A DNA stretch of 64,000 nt, from positions 169,991,456 through 170,055,455 of the forward strand of contig CM030363.1 in NCBI GenBank assembly GCA_017893485.1, in the 5' to 3' direction. The position numbers were made by a program, and so were the translations under genes. The notes below the pieces were generated by a model, which was given only the letters and a program-made list of their open reading frames with translations, was not told the DNA's origin and ran no database searches. Below are positions 33,711-45,059 of the stretch, one piece after another. The first letter of the stretch is position 1, and each line of letters begins with the position of its first letter. The DNA is from Hemerocallis citrina. Lineage: Eukaryota > Streptophyta > Magnoliopsida > Asparagales > Asphodelaceae.

Positions 33711-33716
33711 AAAACT

Positions 33717-35365
33717 TGTTGTGCTATCTAATTACCTAAATATATAGATAAACTAGACACAAATTAAAAACCTCGCAAGTGCACGAATCGTTTATAGAAG
33801 CGTAGCAATAGCAAGGGTCGATCCCACAGAGATTGTAGACTTTAACTTACTAATCAATAAAAAGACTAAGAATCATAAAGAGTTGTTTTAAAAGTCTATA
33901 AGAAATAAAAAAGATTAAAACTAAATTAAGAAGTGTTGAATCACAAGTATTTATGAAGTAGTTGGGTTTAGATATCCACCAATAGTCAATAATGCTAAGT
34001 TAGCTTCTGAACTTCTTCTTATTACTCATGTTTGTTCTCTTCAAGGATATGGTATCTACTCCTTAAAGTAATGTTTCCCTAAGCCAAGAATTAGGCATGG
34101 TATCTACTCTAATTCGTTTCTTTCATCAAGTGTTTAGCATGGTATCTACTAAGTTGTACTTAAAGAAAACATAAGATCAGTGGAAACGAACAAACACTCA
34201 AGGTTCTAGAAATTGGTATCAGATCTAGATCCCTTAAGTTGATTGAACCAAGAACCCCTAAAGATTCCCTTGTTACAAGTTATGAACACGAGATACGGGT
34301 CGTCTCAATATGCTCATATAACAGATTCAGATAGATGGTAATGCAAACTTGATATTCTCAAGTTCTGTACGTCAGTCGACTGGCTCTCACCTCAGTCAAA
34401 TGCTCTCAGAACTTTGAGAACAAATTTGATTATCATAAATCTATATCAATTCAATCAGATTCAATCAATAAGTAAAATAGAAGATTTCAGAAAAATATAG
34501 CATTACATAACTACGGCTTCAATCTACCCAACTATGAAATTAGTTCCACATAATAATACTTTTATTAATCAACAAGTTTGAATACATGGTCAACATAAAA
34601 GAATTAAAAAAAGAGAAGGAATAAACTGATGTAGTTCGGCTAGATGGATCGGCTGGCTGTCACACAGTCGACGGGCCGTTCTTTCTTTAGTACTTGATCT
34701 CCTTTCTCCTTCTTCTATGCCGATACAGTACTATTCTTTGTTGATGACTTGGAACTCTGCGATTCGGTGATTTAGGAACGTGGAAGAGCTTTTTTTTTCG
34801 AGAGAGCCTTTTCGCTTCTTTCTTGATTGGTATTTATAGAACAAGAGAAGAGAATTAGGGTTTGTACTTTTTGCAGAGAAGTCCTCTTCTTTTGTTATTT
34901 CTTTCCTTATCTTGATCTGCATTTTATTTCTTTCTCTTTTTCTTCTTTCCTTCCTTATCTGCTCACCACGTGCTTCTTGCTTTGATTGTTTGAGAAGTTG
35001 TTATTCGCAGAAAACACCTGGGTTTGGATAACTTAATTTTGATTCGGATTTGGATGAGGATGCATCTGTTCTTATCTTCTGACTCGTCGCGTACCAGTCG
35101 ACTGGCTTGGGGGGCAGTCGACTGTGCCGAGCCTTATCAAACTCTCTTCCGAGTCGACTGGTTGAAGAGTCAGTCGACTGATCTCTGCTGTTCCCTGTAT
35201 ATCATCCTCTCAGTCTGTGTTAGTCTGGAATCTGCTTCGTCTTGCTGCTTTCGTTGTTTCCTATGGAAAAAGAGAAAAGAAGCATAAATACCACATATAG
35301 AGCATTTAAATGTCTAATTGCCTTAAGATTATTGCTCCTAAAAGTGAATAATATTTGGTTCATCA
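33717..35365 (-). repeat. Athila 5' LTR
   Basis: 1649 bases, near-identical to 22929-24578. Palindrome pairs at 34373/34393 (second member mutated here), about 34647/34666, 35095/35115 and 35151/35171. Confidence 0.95.
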
Positions 35366-36107
35366 GTTGGCGACTCTGCAGCTCGAGAAGGATGCGGCTG
35401 TATGGTGGAAGTCGATGAAGCGGAAAATGAGAGGTATTGTTCTTGGCTGGGAGAAATTTTTGGGAGAATTCTGCAGTCACTATTTCCCCTCCGATGTCCA
35501 GGAGAAGAAGGCTATGGAGTTTCTGTCACTACAGCAAGGTGGCATGTCAGTCAAGGAGTATGAGACTAAATTCACTCAGCTCTCAAGGTATGCTCCTAAG
35601 TTAGTGATGGATGAGGCGAAGAAGGCTCGTAAGTTTGAGCATGGGTTGAGGCCGAGCTTGAGGTCCAGGATGATACCTCTCGGTATCAGGAGGTTTGACA
35701 AACTAGTCAAACGAGCAGCAGCTACGGAGGCAGACATGGAGCAGTTCCACACTGTTCAAAATAGGAAGAACAACTGGAACATTGGGAAGAGGCCCGCAGT
35801 TACTGGGAATGCCAGGGGACAGCCATCAGCCCAGAGGTTCAAACCAACGGGAGCAAATGCTATCAACATAGATGGGAGACCCGGAAACAATTGGGTGAGA
35901 CCTCCTATGGTGACTTATTTCAATTGTAGGGAGACAGGTCATTACCGATCCCAGTGCCGGAAGTTGCAGGATGTTGTCCAGAGGGGACCAACTCAGCAGG
36001 CTGGGAAGAGACCGTACCAACAAGGGCGAGTATTTGCCTTGACCGAAGCTGATGCCGATGAAGTAGATCATGTCATCACTGGTACGAGGGCAGATGTTTA
36101 GAGGTTC
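35366..36107 (+). pseudogene. Tekay gag, second part
   Basis: Continues the gag interrupted at 22929: LQLEKDAAVWWKSMKRKMRG, FLGEFCSHYFPSDVQEKKAM, LQQGGMSVKEYETKFTQLSRY, FEHGLRPSLRSRM. This is the classical chromovirus gag. A zinc knuckle reads YFNCRETGHYRSQC, with the first cysteine changed to tyrosine. A TAG stop at about 36099 separates it from protease, which follows in the same frame. Confidence 0.92.
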
Positions 36108-36596
36108 ATGTTGTTTTCTTTTCCTGTTAATTTAGTAAACTGTTGCGTAATGAGTATGCATTATGTAACAGGAGAACTTTATTTGAATGGAATGAAAGCT
36201 GTTGTTCTGTTCGATACTGGATCCTCTCATACTTTTGTATCTTCTAAATTTGCTTTAGTGTTGGGAGTTGAACCAAAGATCTTTCCAAGTAAGATTTTAG
36301 CAGTAGCTACTCCATCAGGGGAGACTCTAACCACTGATCGGTACTATGCTGACTGCGAGATCGTGATTGGAAATAGAATTTTTGGGATTGATCTGATCGA
36401 GCTGAATGTTTTGGGAGTCGATGTTATCATTGACATTGATTGGATGTCGGTGTACAGTGCAAGCATCGAGTGCAAGACCAAGACGGTAACAGTGAAGGCT
36501 CCAGGGGGACCTGAACTTTCCAAGGGAAGAGAAGATGTTCAGAGTTGGTTGCTGCTATCAGCCAGAAGAAAGGGATTCCTGCAGAGGTGCAGCTGA
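36108..36596 (+). pseudogene. Tekay aspartyl protease
   Basis: Same frame as gag after one stop. YVTGELYLNGMKAVVLFDTGSSHTFVS carries the DTGSS active site; then GVDVIIDIDWMSVYSASIEC. A frameshift between about 36520 and 36560 separates it from RT. Confidence 0.92.
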
Positions 36597-39319
36597 ATCC
36601 TGTGGTTCGGGACTATCCGACTGTGTTCGTGGATGATTTTTCTGGGTTACCCCCGCATCGTGATGTAGAGTTTGGCATCACTGTTCAACCAGGGAGTGCA
36701 CCCATTTCTAAGACACCGTATAGGATGACACCGGTGGAGCAGGATGAGATCAAACGGCAGATTGAGGAACTGTTGGAGAAAGGCTTTATTCAACCTAATG
36801 CGTCACCTTGGGGAGCACCAGTGCTTTTGGTAAAGAAGAAGGATGGTTCGATGAGGATGTGCATCGATTACCGAGAGCTGAATAAGGTCACTATTCAGAA
36901 TAAGTATCCTATTTCCCGAATTGATGATTTGTTCGATCGTCTACAAGGAGCTGCTGTTTTCTCCAAAATAGATCTTCGATCGGGATATCATCAAGTTCGA
37001 GTGAAAGCTGAAGATGTGCATAAGACCGCGTTTAGAACTCGACATGGGCATTACGAATTCTTAGTTATGTCGTTTGGAGTGACGAATGTGCCTGCAATCT
37101 TTATGGACATGATGAACAGAGTTCTGAGGCCGTTCATTGATTCTTTCGTCGTGGTGTTTATCGACGATATTCTCGTGTACTCCAAGTCGGAGGAGGAGCA
37201 CACTGAGCATTTGGCAGTAGTTTTGGGGAAGCTTCAAGAGCAGGAGCTGTATGCCAACCTATCCAAGTGCGATTTCTGGAAATCTGAAGTGGCATTCCTA
37301 GGTCACATCCTTTCTAAGGAGGGAGTGACAACTGATCCTCAGAAGATAGATGCAGTGAGAGATTGGACAAGGCCTACTACAGTGAAGGAAGTTAGGAGTT
37401 TTCTTGGATTGACTGGATATTACAGGAGATTTATCCAGGGATATGCTCAGATAGCCGTGCCGCTCACTGGTCTGACCAAGAAGAATGTAAATTTCAAGTG
37501 AACTGAACAGTGTGAGGCAAGCTTTCAGGAGTTGAAAGAGAGGCTGACTACTGCACTTATTTTGGCTTTGCCTAGAGTAGTTGTTGAGTATGATGTTTAC
37601 AGCGATGCTTCACATCGTGGACTTGGTTGTGTCTTAATGCAAGAAGGAAAAGTGATCGTTTATGGGTCTAGGCAACTAAGACCGCATGAGAAGAATTATC
37701 CGACTCATGATCTGAAGTTGGCCGCGATTATCTTTGCCTTAAAGCAATGGAGACATTATGTGTATGGTGAAAAGCTGAACATGTACGCAGACCATAAAAG
37801 TCTGAAATACATCTATCAGCAGAAGGATCTGAATTTGAGGCAGCGGAGATGGCTGGAGGTACTTGAGGACATTCGTCCGGAGATTAAGTATCACCCTGGA
37901 AAGGCTAATGTTGTTGCTGATGTACTTAGTCGCAAGAGCAGTTTATCCAGTTTGATTTCAACTCAGAAGCACATGGCAGAGGAATTGGATCGGGCTGGTA
38001 TTGAAGTTGTTCTGCACGACTTGGGATCATCGTTAGCTCAGTTGAGGCTTCAAACGACACTGAACGAAAGGATTATTGCAAGTCAGGAGGTTGATGCAGA
38101 GATTCAGAAGATGTTGGAGCAAGTTGGTGCTGGCAAGTTGCTCGGATTTCAAATCCGGGATGGAGTGTTGTGGTTTGGAGAGAGACTGTGTGTTCCGAAT
38201 CAGTCGGACTTGAAAGAAAGTATTCTTCAGGAGGCACATGCTACTCTTTTTTCTGTACATCCTGGAAGTACCAAGATGTATAGGGACATTAAGCAGCATT
38301 TCTGGTGGTCAGGTTTGAAGCGGGATGTGACTGAATTTGTGTCGAGGTGTGAGGTTTGTCAACAAGTCAAAGCCGAGAATCAAAAACCTGGGGGTCTATT
38401 ACAACCGTTACCTATTCCGGAATGGAAGTGGGATAACATCAGTATGGATTTCATCACGGGTTTGCCTAAGAGTTCTAAAGGCAATGATGCGATTTGGGTC
38501 ATAGTCGATCGACTAACCAAGTCTGCTCACTTTTTGGCAATGAAACTCACTGCTTCGATGGACAAGTTGGCTGAGATGTATGTTGGCGAGATTGTCAGGC
38601 TTCATGGCGTTCCGTTGACTATTGTGTCTGATCGAGATGCGCAGTTTATTTTGCATTTCTGGAGGAGTCTTCAGATAGCTTTGGGTACCAAGACAGATTT
38701 CAGTACTGCTTTTCATCCCCAGACTGATGGGCAGACCGAGAGAGTCAACCGTATTCTTGAGGATATGCTTCGGTGTTGTGTACTAGACTTTGGAGGCAGT
38801 TGGGAAAGGCATTTACCTTTGGTGGAGTTTTCCTACAATAACAGTTTTCAGACTAGTATTGGGATGGCGCCGTACGAAGCTTTGTATGGCAGGAAGTGCA
38901 GGACGCCTGTTTGTTGGTTTGAAGTTGGGGAGCGTCAGATGTTTGGACCTGAGATTGTGCAGCAAACCTCTGAAAAGATTGATCTGATCAGGAAGAGGTT
39001 GGTGGAAGCTCAGAGTAGGCAGAAGAGCTATGCAGACAACCGGAGAAGGGACCTTGAGTTTGAGGTTGGTGACTTTGTCTTTCTAAAGGTATCGCCCAGC
39101 AAAGGCGTGATCCGTTTCGGCAAGAGTGGGAAGTTAGCCCCGAGGTTTATAGGCCCGTATAAGATATTGAAAAGGATCAAGAAAACTGCTTACCGGCTTG
39201 AGTTACCGGAAGAGTTATCTCAGGTGCACAATGTCTTTCATGTGTCTATGCTAAGAGGTTATATTCCAGATCCGAGTCATCATTTGCCTGAAATACCGAA
39301 GGTTTGCAGTTGGATTTGA
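36597..39319 (+). pseudogene. Tekay reverse transcriptase, RNase H and integrase
   Basis: Two open frames of 318 and 595 codons, split only by a TGA at 37499-37501 where tryptophan is expected. [56 protein letters not shown], the active site [11 protein letters not shown]. RNase H: VYSDASHRGLGCVLMQ, YADHKSLKYI. Integrase: zinc region VHPGSTKMYRDIKQHFWW with CEVCQQ, then core DFITGLPKS, IVSDRDAQF and QTERVNRILEDML (D-D-E), and the C-terminal GKLAPRFIGPYKI and HNVFHVSMLRGYIPDPSH. All domains are at their usual length. Confidence 0.95.
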
Positions 39320-39482
39320 ATTATGTCGAGTCTCCTGTCGAGATTATTGATCGCCGAGAGAAAGTTTTGAGGAATAAGAGATACCGATGGTCAAGGTAGT
39401 CTGGAGAAACCATTTGGTTGAAGAGGCTACTTGGGAGTCTGAGGAGAGGATGTTGAGAGATCATCCAGAGCTTTTTGCTTGA
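39320..39482 (+). pseudogene. Tekay integrase chromodomain remnant
   Basis: After a frameshift near 39305 and another near 39385, the reading continues with PVEIIDRREKVLRNK and then VKVVWRNHLVEEATWESEE, ending ELFA at a TGA. This is the chromodomain tail that targets chromoviruses to chromatin marks. It cannot be made from this copy in one frame. Confidence 0.85.
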
Positions 39483-39571
39483 TTTGTATTTTTTTTTCTT
39501 CTCTTTTGCTGGTTTTGAGTGTTTTTTTTGTTTCTTGCTTTCGACTGTAGTTCCGGGGACGGAACTATTCT

Positions 39572-39584
39572 AAGGAGGGAGTGT
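39572..39584 (+). other. Tekay polypurine tract
   Basis: AAGGAGGGAGTGT directly before the 3' LTR start TGTAATGCCCCG. Confidence 0.9.
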
Positions 39585-42351
39585 TGTAATGCCCCGATTT
39601 TCATGAAAATTTTTAATTTGTGCCCGTGCAATTTTTATAGTATAAAAATCTTATAATTATCTTCATTATGGATAATGTGTATATGTATATATATGTATAT
39701 GTGTTCTCTAATTATTTCATAAAGGCCCATTAAATATAGCCCATGAGCTATTTCTCTTTTATTACAACTTGTAATGTTAAATATTTTATAAGATTATTTT
39801 TGTAAAAATAATGTACAACTTTTGTGGGGGACTAGTGAGTGCACGTGCATTGCACGTACACGTGCATGAACACACCAAGTAGGGGCCGGTTTGTGCAAGA
39901 GGGTGTGGGTAGTTATTTTGAGTGTGTGGGTGGTGCTATAACTTCTACTCTCATCCTAACCCTCCATCCTATAACTATCTATTTGATCCTAGCCCTCCAA
40001 TCACTTCCTAAATTAAGTATAAATACCCCCCAATTTCTTCTCCTCTTAGTACAATAGAAATTTGATAAGAGAGAAAAGATTAGAGTTGAGTTGTTCTTTG
40101 GAGATCGGCCACCATTGCCAATTGGAGGATTCGTTTCTGGCAAGGAGCAAGGAGGAGGAGACGTACATCGCAACTAGGAAGCTTTAAGGGTTTCGCTTTA
40201 TTTCTTCAAAAAGGTGGGTGTTTCTCATGACTTCTAGAATAGAAATCATGCTAGGATTGAGATTGATTTGTCATTATGCGTGTGAAAAATTGGATTGATA
40301 GAATGATTGTTATATTGAAATCTTCCATGTGAAAATTTAAATGAATGGTAAAAGAAGTAAAGACATTTGAGAAACTGGAACTTACCTGTACAGTCGACCA
40401 ATCATGTCGAACAGTCGACTGGTCTGATGAAATAAAATATGTATAGTTCGAAATTCCATGAAATGATATGTTTAATGTGTGTTATTATCTTGATTTTAAT
40501 CTGGCATGCTAATTGGGAGTTAATATTCAACTCTGTAGACAGACAATGAGTAAAGGAAAAATGTATGGTTAGAAATCGTAATTGTGTGAAACAGAACACT
40601 AGTTATGAGAATTCCACATTAAATTGTAAACTATGTTTATGATAATGGTAACCGGATAAAATTGCATGTTTATATCGATATTGAACTTACTGTAGTTTAA
40701 TAAAAGTGCTGTGTGCTAATCGAAAGACAGAAGGAAGAAATATTTCATTAATTCGAAATTTAACTCTATTCAGTCGGCCGAATAAATGTAGTAGTCGACC
40801 GTCCTGAACAATAAAAGTTTTTGAATCAAAACTCTGCAGAAACAACCGACTAGTTTGAGTAACAGTCGACTGCCCCCGTGATTGATATTTTAGAGTTGTA
40901 AACACTGCGGAACAGCCGACTGGTCTTGTGCAGCAGTCGACTATTCTGAAACTTTTCTTGAATAATTTCTTTGCTGAATAAGTTGACTGAGTATGTTCTG
41001 AGTCGACTGTCCAGATCTTTTTCGACATCTCAGAATTCTAGATTTGCTTTCTGTTAAATATTATGTATCTATTGTTGATGAATAAAGATTGGTTGTGACA
41101 TTTTAGATCCGTCTTTGCATGAAATGAAGTAAATCATTCTATTGAACTTGTGAAAAGTTGTATGATTGTGAAAGCTATGAACATGAAAAGGAAAATCTAC
41201 TGTAATTATGAAAAATGAACTTATGAGTTTGAAAGACTCGATTCTTGAAAATTGTGAATTGAAATTGAAAAGTAGAGGGTAGCTAAGTCTTACACTGGCA
41301 ATTGAAAAGAAATGAACTGAAATGAATTGTTGAAATGAACGACCAAGGTTTGGGTCATGTTGAATGAATGATTAAGTCCGGTATAGTGGAGAGGCTAACT
41401 TTAGAGATTTGATTTTGTTCATGATTCTATTAAACTAAGGACTAGATACATAGTGGAGATGTGATGCAAGTAAGAGAAAAACACGAGTATGAGGGCCATC
41501 GGATTGGCGGTGTGAGAGTGATCCACAGGCTGCCTGCTTGATGCGTCAAGACATGGCGTAGGCACTACTCCAGAATTATCGTCCCGGTGGCGACGATTGT
41601 GGGTTGTTTGAGTGGCTACGGGTGGTGCCATTGTTCCATGGCGGAGGTTGAATTGTCCATAGTCTGCCTGCTCGATGCGTCGTGTCAGTGCGTGGGATTC
41701 CCCTCTAGGCTACCTGGACATGGGCTTGTAGATCATAGAACATCTAAGATACTTACCATAGTTACCGTAGTAGATTAAGTCATGGCAAGGGATTGAACCC
41801 TATAAAATGAAGTACGATTAAGGGCTTGCCCTCGGACCTATGTAGTATGGGATGCATAGAATCCGAATAAGTGTGCATTTGTGTCATACGACATAATAAC
41901 TGCATTAAGGACTAAGTGTACAATCACAACACGACATCAACAGGATAGTCCCTTTAGCTTTGTTTGTGAACAAGTTTGTGATTTGTTAAGAAATGAGAAT
42001 CGTTATACTGTTTCCGGCATAGAGAGGATGGCCGTGTATAATTTTCGTCGGTTGAATAAAATGACGTACCCACAGTTTTGTCTACAGGATAAATGGCTTG
42101 ATAAAGATTAAAAGAGAACTGATGCTTATCGATTATTCATTGTTGTATCTTTGTATAGTGTTGTAAATTGCTTCCGCTGTCATTACATGTAAACTATTGT
42201 GATTTATGCTTCCGCTGAAAAATGTAAAGTGTAAAGATCTCATGTAACTCTGATGTAAAAAGTTTTGTTTCCTTGTAAAATTGTACTAAATGAAGTGTAA
42301 AGATCCTGTGGAATCTCGAATTCAGTTGTATTTGGAATTCGGGGTGTTACA
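39585..42351 (+). repeat. Tekay 3' LTR
   Basis: 2767 bases, TGTAATGCCCCG to GGGGTGTTACA. Differs from the 5' copy by scattered substitutions (a few percent by eye). Confidence 0.95.
40391..41009. repeat. Five palindrome pairs in the Tekay 3' LTR
   Basis: Pairs at 40391/40412, 40771/40792, 40843/40863, 40913/40934 and 40980/41000, at the same places as in the 5' LTR. Here 40863 and 40934 keep TCGA where the 5' LTR has TTGA. Confidence 0.9.
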
Positions 42352-42356
42352 GTTTG

Positions 42357-43142
42357 CTCGGAGGCAGCTAAGTAGAGGTAGAGTGTTTCCCCGGGGATAG
42401 GCTTGCTAAGGAGAGGGGGGTTAACTAGGTAGGCTTTAAGCTGATCTAACGACTCCTGCTGTTGTTGACCCCATTCGAAGCCCTTAGCCCCCCTGAGAGC
42501 CTTGAAGAAGGGAAGACACTTCTCCCCTGACTTGGAAAGGAAGCGCCCTATAGCTGCGAGGCACCTAGTTAGCTTCTGAACTTCTTTTACACTTTTGGGA
42601 GGAGCCATATCCAGTATGGCTTTGATCTTCTCGGGGTTGGCTTCGATCCCTCTTTGGCTGACCATGAAGCCTAGGAATTTCCCCGACGCGACTCCGAATG
42701 CACAATTGTTCGGATTGAGCCTCATATCATGTTTCCTTAATACATCGAATGTCTCTTGCAGATCGGCTACATGGTCGGCGCTATGGATGCTCTTCACAAG
42801 CATATCGTCAACATACACCTCCATGTTGCGGCCTATCTGATTTTGGGAGACCTTGTTGACGAGGCGTTGATAGGTGGCACCTGCATTCTTCAACCCGAAA
42901 GGCATTACCCTGTAGCAGTAAAGGCCCTGATCGGTAACAAAGGAGGTATTCGGGATATCCGGGGGAAACATGCGGATTTGATTGTACCCGGAGAATGCGT
43001 CCATGAAGCTGAGAAGCTCATGGCCCGAAGTGGCGTCAATCAAAGTATCGATGCTTGGAAGAGGGAAGAGATCTTTGGGGCATGCCTTGTTCAGGTCGGT
43101 AAAGTTGATGCAGATTCTCCAGGTCCCGTTGGCCTTCTTAAC
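42357..43142 (-). pseudogene. Tat reverse transcriptase
   Basis: Minus-strand frame between the two nested insertions: NGTWRICINFTDLNKACPKD, SFMDAFSGYNQIRM, YCYRVMPFGLKNAGATYQRL, the active site MEVYVDDMLVKS, CAFGVASGKFLGFMVSQRGIE. It ends at LYLYLAASE of RNase H, where the Tekay element is inserted. The first conserved RNase H aspartate position reads as alanine, as is common in Tat elements. It joins VVMV at 49747 after removal of the gag-only element. Confidence 0.95.
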
Positions 43143-44819
43143 TGATGTGTCGAATTTATATACAAATATTTGTACTCATTTACCTATTAAAATGACTTGT
43201 TTTCGCTGATATTGTCTATAATTCATCTTATTTCTATATGATTTCATTTAATTAATTATTTTTGAAGAAATAATATTTTTGATGCAAAAAGTAAAGATTT
43301 GTGGAAAAAAATCAACAAACAAAGTAAAATAATGGATTTATAAATTTTTATTGTTTTGTTGAGTTAAAAGTGCGACAAATAATTTTTAAAAGGATTTTTA
43401 TACGATAATATGATTTGTAGTTGGTTTAATTAATTTTAAACTAATTAAATTTATTTTTTAAAAGTCCTAATTTCTGGTATTATTTTGTGTATGCAGCAGC
43501 ACGTGGTGGGAATAAAAGGAAGAAAAGAAAGAAAGGGAAATAAATAAAATTCTGGATTAAAAAGGGAAGGAAATAAAGGAAGAGTGTGGACTTTTATGCA
43601 AAAAGCGCAACCCTAATTCTCCTTTCCGTTTTCTATAAGAAGAAGCAAAGAAGAGAGAGATGACGAAGATGTGACAGCTACAACTACTGATAAACAAATA
43701 AACAAAGAAAAAAGTAAGAGAGAGAGAGAACCAGAACTCTCTCTCTTCTCTTTTAACGTGCTGTTCGAACCAGATAAAGGGAGAGAGAAGAAGTAGCTGC
43801 AGGCTGCACATGGTGACATTTGACTAGGCGGCATCTTCTCCTTGATTTACGCACGGAACCCTACGCGATACAGAACGAAAAGACACTGCTGACTCGGCGC
43901 GGGACCCAGGCGACAGTGCGGCTCAGAACCCCTGACGCGCTGACCTGGCGTGTTGCGATCTGACGTGGATTATACGACACCAGAGAAGCCATGAGACGAG
44001 GCACGGGTGTGACAGGCCTGAAAGCTGATGTGGCGACTCTGACTGGCATAGAGACGGAAGAGAGATAAAGACTTTGGTTTGCATTATTTCTATAATTTTT
44101 TTGTATCTCTTCTTCTCTAATTATTACCATGCAATCCCAAACAAATATGAACTGAATTTATTGTTTTAAAGGCTAAGGTGTAGCCAAGTTTTGTACAACA
44201 TAAATTTTTAATTCCTTATTATTACTCTATTTTTCCTGGTTGTGTTTTAATTTTTATTATTTATGCGTACAAAATGGTGGATAGACATTTGTATGATTTT
44301 TCAAATCATAAAGAGACCGGACAGGTTATTTGTGATTAATAAAAATTAACACTGTATATTGGAGGATGTGACCATTAAGAAATCCAATTTCTCAATTAAT
44401 AATTTGATGGATAGGCGAAGAATTAGTTGAGAATAATTTTTTTAGACTACGTTGATAGAGTGGTTAATATCTTTAGGATTTTGGTCTACAATTGGAAAAG
44501 ATAATATTTTTATTTATAAGGAATTATAATTTGTGTGTGTGATAAACGAGGTGAACCAAGAGCCCTAGAACAAACTTTACCCTTAACAAATTACAAGAGC
44601 TTCACTGTTTCACAGCCCTCTCCCTCTTCACCAATTTAGTTAGATTAAATTAGATTAAGTTAATTTAGTTGTTTTATCATATAAAATTCGATCTTCCAAA
44701 TAGTGATTAATCTAGTGATATCGGTACTCAGTAAAATATCTAGTTCCTGTGGGTTCGACACTCTACTCACCTATCTATCTTACTTGTGCGATTTTGTACA
44801 CTTGCAAATATCAACATCA
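43143..44819 (+). repeat. Gag-only Athila 5' LTR
   Basis: 1677 bases, TGATGTGTCGAATTT to ATCAACATCA. Matches 48074-49746. Minus-strand open frames at 43557-44130 recur in the other LTR (48486-49057) but have no recognisable domain and are LTR sequence. Confidence 0.95.
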
Positions 44820-44825
44820 AGTTTT

Positions 44826-44843
44826 TGGCGCCGTTGCCGGGGA
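44826..44843 (+). other. Gag-only Athila primer binding site
   Basis: TGGCGCCGTTGCCGGGGA, the exact tRNA-Asp-type primer site, six bases after the LTR. Confidence 0.95.
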
Positions 44844-45059
44844 CTAGTTATTCTTTTATTGATATTGAAAATTGCTAGATTATTGCTAATTTGGATTTTT
44901 TTTTTGTAATTATTTTTATTTTATTATTATTTTACATCTTTATTTTCTTTTGACTAACTCTAACTTTTATTTATTTTTCTTATTTTATTTTTTTTAGTTT
45001 TTCTATTTTTTTTTCTTTTTTTTTGATACTTACATTTCAGGACATACACGTACATTATC

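Larger units (their letters stand above)
22929..35365 (-). mobile_element. Athila-like gypsy retrotransposon, nearly intact
   Basis: A full minus-strand element: 5' LTR 33717-35365, primer site 33693-33710, gag-protease-RT-RNase H-integrase from 33591 down to 25576, a 1 kb 3' non-coding region, polypurine tract, 3' LTR 22929-24578. GTTGG flanks both ends (22924-22928 and 35366-35370). The LTRs show only some 15-20 differences by eye. Coding damage is light: one frameshift near 33165, stops near 32220 and 30720, and a DNA-element insertion in the integrase. The aspartyl protease has DLGAS. The length without the insertion is about 9.9 kb, normal for the group. Confidence 0.93.
19188..42351 (+). 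mobile_element. Tekay/Del-like chromovirus (Ty3/gypsy)
   Basis: A full plus-strand element: LTRs 19188-21954 and 39585-42351 (2767 bases each), tRNA-iMet-type primer site at 21958, a small coiled-coil ORF, gag, protease, RT, RNase H, integrase with C-terminal chromodomain remnant, and a polypurine tract before 39585. It is flanked by GTTTG on both sides (19183-19187 and 42352-42356), inside the RNase H of the Tat element. Long LTRs starting TGTAATGCCCCG and the chromodomain indicate the Tekay (Del) clade. The gag gene is split by the Athila-like element 22929-35365. Stops and frameshifts in gag-pol make it inactive. Confidence 0.95.

Noticed and set aside
43557..44130. Open frames on the minus strand repeated at 48486-49057
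   Set aside because: Repeated only because they lie in the two LTRs of the gag-only Athila element; no domain.
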